A stretch of 64,000 nt of DNA, from positions 70,395,501 through 70,459,500 of the forward strand of contig NC_080590.1 in the NCBI RefSeq assembly GCF_029962835.1, written 5' to 3'. The notes below the pieces were generated by a model. The model worked only from the letters and a program-made list of their open reading frames with translations. It did not search any database and had not been told where the DNA came from. Source of the DNA: Magnolia sinica. Taxonomy: Eukaryota > Streptophyta > Magnoliopsida > Magnoliales > Magnoliaceae. The position numbers and the translations under genes are program-made. Positions 54,671 to 64,000 of the stretch are shown here, piece after piece (the first letter of the stretch is position 1; every line of letters starts with the position of its first letter).

Positions 54671-56309
54671 AATTTTTTGTGCCATTGCCAGGGACTTTGG
54701 TTGTGTTTTTCTAAAATTGATTAGTGTTGGAATTATTATAGGATTAGGATTTGTTTCTGTTGTGTTTTTAAAACTAATCTGTTTTTCTGTTTTTTAGCAA
54801 CTAACATAGCACTCCTAATTCGGTAACTCCTTTCCAACTTCTATTTTTGGATTTCTTATTTCTGTAGTTTCTTGTTAGATTTTAGTTTTAGAACTTGAGG
54901 GCTGAGAGTGTTTCATGACCAAGTGGGTCCATGACAATACTCTATGACTCTTAAGTGGAGGATTGGTCGAAGGATTGCCTATCCATCACTGGATTAGATA
55001 TCATTTAAGATCACCCGAGTTGACAGAAACTATGGCTATGAATCAACTGCACCAACCAGTTGAGGGACACCAAGATGAGATGAGGTGCACAATGCCCCTG
55101 CACCAAGAACATTGAGAGACTATCTCCAACCAGCAAGGGCAAGTACACCTTCACGCATAGTGTTTCCACACAATGTAAGAAACGTGGATTTTAAACCAGG
55201 AGTGATCCAACTACTTCCGAAGTTTCATGGGCTTCATTCTGAAAGTCCATATCTACATCTCAAAGAATTTGATGAGATAATAGCAACCTTGCACTTCCCG
55301 AATGTATCTGATGACACCATAAGGCTTAAATTATTCCCTTTCTCTTTGAAAGAGAAGGGTTAAGTCATGGTTACATGCCCTTCGAGTAAGATCAATAGAG
55401 ACTTGGCCTGAGATGACCTAGGAGTTCCTTAAAAAGTTCTTCGCGGTTCACAAGACCAACACATTGAGGAGAGTGATCATGAATTTCTCCCAAAAAGAGG
55501 AAGAGACCTTTTTCTACTGTTGGGAGAGATTCAAGGATCTTCTAAACTCTTGCCCCCATCATGGCTATAAAATATGGCGTGTCATAAGCTTTTTCTATGA
55601 TGGACTGACTTCACCCATGTGCCAATTCGTAGAGATGATGTGCAATGGGGAGTTTATGAATAAAGTTGTTGATGACACGTAGGACTATTTTGATCTACTT
55701 GCTAAGAATGCCCAGTCATAGGACACCTCCTCAAAAGCCTCAACTTCTAGGCCCAATTAATCAAGATAAAATGGAGGAATATACGTTTTGTGGGAAGAGG
55801 ACGACAAAAGTGCAAGGGTGGCCAACCTTACAAGAAAATTTGAGGCCATGGAACTAAAGAAGGTAAAGACGGTCAAACTTGAGGAGACCGTCGAAGTTGT
55901 ATGTGGTGTTTGTGCCAGTAACGTACACTTGACATGGGATTGTCCTACCATTCCTGTCTTTCAAGGGTTGTTACATGAGCAATCGAATGCCATGAATAAC
56001 TATCAAAGGCCATTCAACACCCCCATCTCAAATACACACAACTCTAGTTGGAAGAACCATCCTAACTTCAATTGGAGGAGTGGTCAATCAGCCAATAGAA
56101 ATCAACAAAGATCCCAAGAGGATCCGGTTCTCAAACACATTCAAAACCAAGAACTCTTCAATTAGAACACTTTGTAAGGATTTCAAGACCTTAGCAAGTC
56201 CATTCATAGGATTGAGTCACACTTAATGATTAGAGAGAAAGAGACTTTTCCAGCCCAACCTCTCCATAATCTGAAATCGCAATGTGAAATAAGTAACCTG
56301 AGCTCTTCG
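53605..56309 (+). mobile_element. Athila-like Gypsy fragment: LTR and gag (fossil)
   Basis: The LTR runs from at least 53605 to 54670. A TATA box (cctatatattt) is near 53906, and its last kilobase is homologous to the LTR at 13496-14770 in reverse. The primer site ttgtgccattgccaggga is at about 54677. Gag follows: RTLRDYLQPARASTPSRIVF, LLPKFHGLHSE, RLKLFPFSLKEK, MNFSQKEEETFFYCWERFKD then LLNSCPHHG, and VVCGVCASNVHLTWDCP. Homology stops at about 56309, before protease, where an unrelated segment begins. The upstream LTR boundary is unclear. Broken. Confidence 0.8.
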
Positions 56310-56639
56310 GACCTGTTTCGACAAAAAATGAATGTATTTTATTTAGGGGAGATCTTATTTAATAATAACAAAGAAAGAATAAAGAACAATCATCACAAAA
56401 TATTTTTATTAATTCTAGAATTCGTTTACATCCTTATGCTTCCCTTGATTCCAAAATAAAGTGTTTAGTTACAAAATACAATAATTAAATCTATTCAAAT
56501 ATCAATTTCGGTAGCATTTCGATTCGTGGCGTGAACTTCCAAATGCAGAAGTTGTTGTGCGAAAATGTATTCCCTTGATCAATCTTCTAATCCCTTAGAA
56601 GTTCTTTTTCGTTTGAATCGATCAACACTTCTAAGAGAA

Positions 56640-57242
56640 TTGTGAATATATAAATCATAAGCAATGAGTCATTGTGCGAGCAACAACCCTGTTGCGCGCC
56701 ATATAATGAACCCCAGGTCCATTGTGCGGTCACCCTATTGCGTGTTGCACAACAGGTATCCTCTTGTACCTTGCAAGATCTGAAGAATTCTCTGGTCTTC
56801 TGCTAGTTCCCGGAGTCTTGATATGTGTCAAATGAAGAGAGGAGAGGGGTATTTATAGGCAACCATATGTGTAAACCCTAGATTTCGCGCAATGGCTACT
56901 TATTGTGTGAAAGATGGGTCCCATTGCACGAGGTGCAATAGATCATTACCAAATCCCATTGCGCGAGGGACACATTTCTATTGCGCGATACGCAATGAAC
57001 CTTGATCTTCATTCTGTTGTGCGTCGCGCAACCAAAGTATGTTGGTTCCCAATCTTCAATTTTCTTCTTTAATTTATGCTTGAACAGATGCCCCCTTGAT
57101 CCTTCATTTAATCTTTTATTTTGAGTTAAATGGAGGATCAACTAATATTTCAAAATTTACTTTATATGATCCATTGCGCGCAAAGCATATTCATTGCGTT
57201 ATCGGGTCCGCGTAACAGGCCCGGGTCCAATCACTATATAAG
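56640..57242. promoter_or_regulatory. Two-way TATA region with clustered TTGCGC/GCGCAA motifs
   Basis: A minus-strand TATA box (cctataaata, 56849-56858) points left and a plus-strand TATA box (ctatataag, 57234-57242) points right. Between and around them about a dozen short motifs of the type cattgcgcg, gcgcaatg and tacgcaatg occur, several paired as inverted repeats. The rightward box lies about 60 bases before 'gtcaagaccatttttcc', the likely leader of the mobile-domain gene. Reading this as a promoter is inference. Confidence 0.45.
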
Positions 57243-60200
57243 TAGAAGTTGGCGAATCATTCCATCATTCCTTCTTCTAGAGTCAAGACCATTTTTCCTG
57301 CAACTGCCTTTCCGTGCAATGAACCTTTGCGTGAAACAGCTCTCTGCCCGCAACAGCTCTGCACTTTGCAGAATTTTTCTAAGTCATCAAACTCTATCGA
57401 AAATTTCTTCTTCAGTTCTCAATGGCCCACACCAAGAGATAATGCATTTCCTTAAAGGATCAAGCTACTCCTTCCCGACAATCCGAGTCTTCAAATCCTT
57501 AATCTCGCTCTATCGAAGATCGCCCCAAGAAGAAAGTTTGAGTGACTGGTGAGCAACCTTCTCCTTTTAGAGAACCAGTCCCTCCGACTGTTGACTTCTC
57601 TGATCGCATTCTTCTTTTAACTAGCCTAATTCAGAACGCCATCATAATGGTGGACATCGAGAAGCCACCAAGAAAAGGCTGCGAATCTAATTGGGAGACC
57701 TGATTGAAATCTACAGCCAACTTCCGCACCAATAGCTCTCATCCTACTAACGTAGAATCTTCACCTTCTACATTTTCGAAGAAGAAGAAGACAAAGAGCA
57801 AGGGAGAGATTCTACAAGAGAAGATTAAGGAACACAGTAAAAAGTGATATCAAAACACATGGGATAGTATCAAGATACAACAAGAGGTGATCAAGTTCAG
57901 AAATCCTTAACAGGATGAAACAATTATTATCCTGATGAATCTTCATCGCCATCTCTCCATGCTTCAAAGCAAGTCGACTGACTAAATGGCACAAAACAAA
58001 CTCCTTTTCACTGCCAATTGGGTCATCAAGGAACCAAAGATCTTGGAAGGCTTCCTTTTGGAGAGAGGATTGCAGCAGAAGATGGGCCAAATATCCTACA
58101 TGCAATTCTTGATCCCATGTTATAATTATCATACTCTATCCCCCTCACTACTTCAAGACCATTCAACAATGCTTTCATAATAGAGATTCTTTGTGGGGTT
58201 ACGAAGAGTTTCAGACGCGCGGCTTTCTTTCCCATCGCTTTTACTATAACGCATGGGTGAAGAATATTCTGAGGAAATACATGCAAGTACTAGCTGACAT
58301 TGGTTTGTATAGTACAATTGAAGCTACTTCTGACTATTTTTGCAAAGACGCTATCGTGTATAAGGGCTTCCTGAAGTATTCATCTCCAACGACAAACTCT
58401 TTCCATCTGCCCGTAGATAAAGTAAGCATAACTTAATGGGATCTTCATCGCATGGCGGGACTTCCTGTCACGGGATGTTTCTTTGATGAATTTATCCCAA
58501 CGAATGAAGAATTTGCTTATTTCGACCCTGAAAGATCTCCTTTGGTTTTTGCAACAACCATAAAACTCTTTCAGGAAAGTCTAAATTCCCTGACATCCAA
58601 AAGATATCACCTTTCCAATGGCTTACGCACTTCACGAGAGACTTGTAGTACATTCTCTGACTACTTTTAGTTTGTGTATATTCAGAAGCATATATCTTTA
58701 TATTATATATTTTTTAACATCTTCTGTTCTTTTCGCAGCTTCTTGGGTAGCCATTAATGGGATTTAGAGAACCTCAGGCGCAAAATAAAGAGTTTGGCAT
58801 ATTATAACTCCAACATTGAATTAGCTGCCTTCCTCGCTTATTGGCTCAGTCTAATGACACTACCAAGTTCAAAATGGGCAGATGTTTTCCGGCCGACTCT
58901 GTTTACAGTTGCTGGAGTGATGGCTGAAGGTAGGAAATATTCATTAGCCCCTCCTGTTCTTTGTTCTATATATAGAGCCTTCGAGGATGTTGCGACGCAT
59001 TGTTCAAGTCCAGCCGTCAAAGCCTCATCAGTGTATACATCCTGGCATTACTTCTCTGGTTGGCTAGGTGTATACTCTCCATGGACGTACGGAAACCTCG
59101 AGAAAGCTTACATCAACCCAGGACATCTACCTCGATGTCACTACCAACAGTGTAAAAGGATAAAGAAGACATACAACTGGGTAGTTGACAAGATCAAGGA
59201 ATAGATTCTATTGATTTTTTTCAATTCCCCCTATCTCACCAAGTTGAAGACAAAGACGCGATAGACAATAATAGCTAACCTTTTTCATTTACATCAGATC
59301 GAGTAGTCTCCTCTTGCGAGAAGGCCATGAGTTTTGGCGTGAACCTTACTACTCGAGTACGTTTGCACGACAGTTTGGTTATGATCAAACTATGCCACAG
59401 GATGGGGAAGCCGTTACTCAGATAATGAGGAGCTACAGAGTAGGTCCTTGTAACTAGGCTCTAATATGGAAACACTTGCTGGCTAGAAATTTTTGCTCCC
59501 GCTTTGTTCTCCTCAGCTACAATCATCACGTTCAAGCCTCCTACCTTTGGATGTGGTGGTGGACGCATCAATTCCATCTTATGTGTAATTGTTACCCGGT
59601 GGATTGGCCTGTTTGGATTCCCCCTCCCATGATAAGAAACTACAGGCCAGAACAAGGCATCGCACAAGATGGAATTGATGCATCCACCACCGCATCCAAA
59701 TGTAGGAGGCTTGAACTTGATGATTCCCCCTCCCATGATAAGAAACTATAGGGCAGAACAAGGCATTGGTTATATCATTGAAAGAGACCATGTCGCCGCC
59801 CTTGGTCAAGTTTGTCTAAAAATTTCCTTGGAGGAACCCATTCAGAAGATAATGGTAGCTAATACTTTGGAAGGGTGGATTTCTTGTGGGTCTTCTTTGG
59901 ACCTCATAAGACAATCAGAGAGACAATCCTCCACAATTGCTTCTCTAAATTAGCCTGAAGTTCCAATTACCACTTTATATACTCCTACTCGAGGGGTAAG
60001 GAACTAAGCTATAGTTACGATATCTCCTGCGGCAGGGTTGATTCGTTCTTCTCTGAGAACCCGTTCTCAGACAAGATCTATTTCACCTCAAGTACAGGTC
60101 CAACAAACCACTTCTCCTCCCCTCAGAGATGTCTGATCCTCTCCTGTCGAGGTGGATCTTCCATCCAAGGGTAAGCAAATAGTTTCTGAGGAGAGCTCGT

Positions 60201-61270
60201 CTAGTTATTCTAAAGAAATTGAAACTAGTAAGACATCTTCTAGTGTAAGTTTAACTGATGAAGGTAACACGTTGAAAGATGATAACCAGGGGGAAGATGA
60301 AGAGGTGGACATTAGTGAAGAAGGAAAAATTAGAGATGTTCCATTTATGGAAATTCAGCAAGAAATTCAAGGTGCCTCTCTTCACTAATTGTCCGAGTGA
60401 GCACTCCCATCGAAGAAGAACAACTCGATTATCAGCTGTTCCTCGGGCATGAATATTTTTGTATCTTATGACGCTCTGTATTCTCCTTCGCATGTAGTTG
60501 TCACTGATATGCTTCAACAAGATCCTATAGCCCTTCCTAGTATCGCAGAAGTTTCATCATCGAGAGAGGTTGGAATTTATGCACCAGAAGTGCAGATGAT
60601 GACGGAAGTGCTGGTTTCTCCTCGAAGCATAGAGTTAAACCAAGATACTTCAGACATCCCATTGGCTGCTAAAGAAAATAGAGTTGTTGTTGAACAAGTT
60701 CATGTTGAAAGGATGACAATTGCACATCCTGCCACCCTTCAACCAGTTGCTCGCTGTCTCTAATTCCCTTTGATCTCATTGACATGGCAATGCCGATGAC
60801 TTTGGATTTGAGTACCCGGGCTAGGGAGTTATCTTTTAATATTATGACTACTGTCATAGATATTCTCGAACCTTCGGAAATAGGGGCATCTACATCACCA
60901 ATTATTTCACAACCTGCTCCCGGAGATGGTATATATTTTCTTCTAATTCATCTTCATTCTTAATATTTTATTGTTGCTACATCACTCTCTTTCTCTTTTA
61001 GCAGCAGTTATTCCTTCTTCTAGCGGCTCAGCGAGCTCTAATTCAATAGCCACAATATCAGATAAACTCTCTCTAGATAAAGTTCCTCCTTATATGCTCA
61101 TGCTGTTTAAGAATGCTATCTCTGCCACTGTATGCATGTTCAAGGATACTGAACAGTGGCCTTATCTGAATAGTGCATTAGCCATTCTTGACCATACGGC
61201 GAGGGTATCACATATAAATATTCTTCTTCTGTATGACTCTTTAAATCATTTTTGTGCTTCGCTGAATAAT
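57243..61270 (+). pseudogene. Plant mobile domain (PMD) gene remnant, intron-bearing
   Basis: The plus strand shows PMD-family features (Pfam aminotransferase-like, plant mobile domain). These are SLWGYEEFQTRGFLSHRFYY (58180-58250), HLPVDKVSIT then WDLHRMAGLPVTGCFFDEFI (58405-58500), IELAAFLAYWLSLMTLPSSK with FRPTLFTVAGVMAEGRKYSL and APPVLCSIYRAFEDVA (58810-59000), and a tail with HEFWREPYY and ARQFGYDQTMP (59320-59400). Ser/Glu-rich low-complexity protein follows (60150-60390). Intron-like gaps with T-rich ends and AG acceptors lie before 58740, before 59299 and at about 60928-61002, so it is not a retrocopy. The early part (57400-58150) is badly worn. It is broken in several places. PMD proteins such as MAIN and MAIL1 act in the nucleus; function here is unknown. 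Confidence 0.6.
59531..59766. repeat. Hairpin-forming inverted repeat interleaved with a 45-bp direct repeat
   Basis: The arms 59531-59580 and 59666-59715 are inverted copies with 3 mismatches over 50 bases. A 45-bp direct repeat (gattccccctcccatgataa...) occurs in the loop (59616-59660) and just after the second arm (59722-59766) with only about two changes. It lies within the mobile-domain remnant and produces chance open frames on both strands. Confidence 0.85.
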
Positions 61271-64000
61271 CTGAATAAATATTCTTTTTCTCACATCATT
61301 TCAGCACATTTTAAAGATTTTTCAAACACTCGCTGAAGGATGGACCAAAGATAGAGAAGACGTCCATGAAGACCTCTAAATATTGCCCCACCATGTCAAA
61401 AAAAATACTTAACATGCATCGCTGAAAAGTGGCGGTGGCATTACATAGTCCGATTAACATCCTTCGGTAAGTAAAGGTGCCAAAGAGACATGTGAATGTT
61501 GTCTTCTCTTAATCTTCAAGAGCTATCTCTATCTGATTATAGCCCGAATATTCATCAAGGAAGCAATAATAAGATTGACCGACTAGCCTTTCCAAAATTT
61601 GATCAATGAAGGGAAAAGGAAAGTGATCCTTCCTTGTGATGGTATTCAACTTCCTTTAGTCAATGCACATTCTCCAACCAGTAGTAACTCTAGTTGGCAT
61701 GAGTTCATTGTCGGTATTGGCTAAGATGGTGATTTCGAACTTCTTAAGAACTACCTGAGTTGAACTCATTCATTGACTGTCGAATATAGGGTATATGATA
61801 CCTACATCCAATAACTTAATTACCTTAGCCTTAACCACTGCTTTCATATTTGGATTGACTCGACGTTGTGGTTGTCGGGAAGTTTTCACATTATCCTCAA
61901 GTGGATATGGTGAGTACAAATCAAAGGCAATTCCCTTTAGGTCCGCAATCGACCATCCAAGAGCTCCTTTATGCTTAATGAGAGTGGAAATAAGCACACT
62001 CTCTTGTTCTCTCTCAAAGTGAAAAGAGATCACCACCGAGTATGTCTCATCTTAACCTAAATAGACATATTTAAGATCGACAGGTAAAGATTTTAGGTCA
62101 AGCTTTGGTGCTTAAAGGCTAGACAGTAGAGGCACTACGTCGGTTTGGGACAATTTTTCAAATTGTGGCCTCCACTGGTTAACTTCAAGTACTGGCGTAG
62201 CATAAAGCAAGACATCCATCTTCATAATCATGTCATCATCTAAATTAGGGGAGTGGGCCACGCACATCCCTAGAGTGTTATAGTATAAAGTCAGGAGTGC
62301 TCTATCTTCCACGAAAGAATCGATCATGTTAATGTTATGGGTATCGTCATCATCCTCTGGCCATTTGTTCATGTTAACAAAAGACGTTGAGCTCTAATGT
62401 CATATTTTTGAAAGATAAATTCATAATCCCATTCCTACAATTAATGATAGCATTTGATGTAACAAGGAATGGGTTACCAAGAATGACAGGTATTTAAGTA
62501 CTCACATCTATGATGGGTTGAGTATCCAAGACAATAAAATCTACTGGATAGTAAAATTTATCAACTTGGACCAACACATCCTCAATCATCCCTCTCGGTA
62601 CATGAACTGAGCGATCAGCAAGTTATAATGTGGTCTGGGTGGGTTTTAATTCACCTAGACCCAATTGTTCATAAACTGAGTAAGGGATCCGATTTATGCT
62701 CGCCCCCAAGTCAAGAAGTGCATGCTCAATCCTGTGGTTCCCAATTACACAAGTGATGGTTGGGCTACTGGGATCTTTGTATTTTTGTGGCACATCTTGC
62801 TTGAGGATGACACTCACTTCTTTTATTAAAAAGATTTTCGTTTGTATGTTTTTCCGTCTTTTAGTTGTACATAAGTCTTTTAGAAATTTGGCATATGAAG
62901 GGATATTTTAACGGTATCTAATAGAGGGATGTTGACATTCACTTACTTAAGCACCTCTAGAATATCCTGAGAGTTAGAGAGAGGTTTTGATGCAATCAAC
63001 CATTGAGGGAATGGAGCAATATTCAACTTACTTTAAGATTCTGGTTCTAACCCATATGGAGCATTGCTAGGTCTATCATCATCTATTTCTGAGTCCTTAG
63101 GCTTTTCAGTCCTCACCGGAATAGATTTGTCAATTGTCCTCCCACTCATAAGAGTGTTGATAGACTTAGCCTGCTCCATCTATTTTGAAGAGCTTAGGTC
63201 ACTGATTTCATATTGATGCTTTGGGTTGGGGAGAGGCTGAGCCGAAAGGATCCCTTTCTCTCTAATCGAATTTTTTATTTCCAGCCCTTGTATGGCCTTT
63301 GTAAGGTCCTGAAAGGCTTGCAGTATACCCTGATTAAAAATCTCTTGGTTTCGAATATGTTTTAAGACCGGATCCTCTTGAGGTTTCCTTTGATTCAGAA
63401 ATTGGTTAAGGATCCCTTGAGGAGTAGTCATTTGTCTGTTCCTCCAATTGAAGTTTGGATGGTTCCTCCACCTTGAGTTATACGTATTTGAGGTGGGTCC
63501 ACTGAAATATTTTTTATAGTTGTTTACGGCATTTGATTGCTCATTTAATATTTCTTAAAAAGCAAGAATTGTTGGGTAATTGTCAGTTGTATGTATGTTA
63601 CAAGCACAAATACCACAAACAACTTTTGCAGCCTTTTCGGGTTCTACCTTCTTATGTTCCATGGCCTCGACTTTTCTTGTGAGTTTGGTCACTCTTGCAT
63701 TTATATCATCGTTCTCTTTTAGAACATAAATTCCTCTCCTTTCCTTTGATTGAGTAGGCTTAGAAGTGGTAATTCTTGAAGAGGTATCCCATGATTGCAC
63801 GTTTTCAACAAGTTTATTAAAATAATCTCATACATCATCGGCTTCCTTATTCATGAATTCCCCATTACACATCATCCTCACAAATTGGCACATGGGTGAG
63901 GTCAATCCCTCATAGAAAAAGCTTGTTATCCGCCACGTTTCGTAGTCATGTTGTGGACATGAATTTATGAGATCCTTAAATCGCTCCCAACATTAGAAGA
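61270..64000 (-). mobile_element. Athila-like Gypsy fragment: RT, protease, gag (runs off right edge, fossil)
   Basis: Minus-strand reading from the right edge gives gag (about 63800-63180: SSRITTSKPTQSKERRGIYV, VVCGICACNIHTTDNYP, QEDPVLKHIRNQEIFNQGIL), protease (QKYKDPSSPTITCVIGNHRI then LLDLGASINRIPYSVYEQLG at 62817-62623), a linker and the start of RT (LGWSIADLKGIAFDLYSPYP, about 61900; RT core 61330-61700). It parallels the element at 2637-13230 closely, without the 5.6-kb insertion. The left end breaks within RT at about 61270. Gag continues past the window. Broken in many places. Confidence 0.85.

Larger units (their letters stand above)
56310..61270 (+). other. Insert between two Athila-like fragments, carrying a plant-mobile-domain gene remnant
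   Basis: Gag homology of the left Athila fragment ends at about 56309, and RT homology of the right one begins at about 61270-61330. The segment between them is unrelated to either. It has a TTGCGC-rich region with TATA boxes facing both ways (56845-57242) and then the mobile-domain remnant. Neither LTRs nor terminal inverted repeats were recognised. Mobile-domain genes are known both as host genes and as passengers of several element types, so its nature is open. Confidence 0.5.

Overview
This is a window of plant nuclear DNA, almost certainly from an angiosperm. It is dominated by plant LTR-retrotransposon lineages (Athila-like and Tat-like Gypsy, a Tekay-like chromovirus, Tork/Tnt1-like Copia), with hAT-type elements, a tRNA-derived SINE and a plant-mobile-domain gene remnant. 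The very long, element-filled intron would fit a large woody genome such as a magnoliid, but that lineage guess is weak inference. Nearly all open frames are element fossils or chance.

The one host gene I can support as intact is on the + strand: a GT14-family glucuronosyltransferase (GlcAT14-like). It has four exons at 15417-15903, 15987-16062, 16287-16402 and 50644-51164. All junctions are GT...AG, and the exons add up to exactly 1200 nt, or 399 residues plus a stop. Its third intron is 34,241 bp and holds most of the window's mobile elements.

Layout. 1-2636: 3' end and LTR of a Tat/Athila-clade Gypsy element. It sits in the integrase region of an older minus-strand Athila-like element (2637-14770), which also carries a 5.6-kb TG...CA insertion (5221-10827) with a near-perfect 5-bp target duplication. 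14771-15416: leader and promoter of the GT14 gene, with a (TC)n tract just before the ATG. Intron 3 (16403-50643), left to right: an internally deleted Copia remnant (about 16800-18900); a hAT-like element filled with a degenerate minisatellite (19551-21343); a Gypsy integrase fragment; a Tekay-like chromovirus with its 3' LTR (21970-29590); a Gypsy gag/protease fragment (29900-30600); a hAT MITE with a perfect 8-bp target duplication (31216-31836); a nearly complete Tat-lineage element with an antisense coding region (33549-43929); and a Copia element with both LTRs and a perfect 5-bp target duplication (45065-50220).

Downstream of the gene lie a fold-back element, a tRNA-derived SINE with target duplication (51451-51593), unassigned repeats, a plus-strand Athila-like LTR and gag (about 53600-56309), an intron-bearing plant-mobile-domain gene remnant with a two-way TATA region (56310-61270), and a minus-strand Athila-like fragment running off the right edge (61270-64000).

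I found no bacterial-type system, CRISPR array, rRNA or functional tRNA gene. The best leads are the 34-kb intron of an intact gene, the antisense ORF region of the Tat element, the mobile-domain remnant with its TTGCGC-rich two-way promoter, and short palindromic arrays shared by the U3 regions of unrelated elements.
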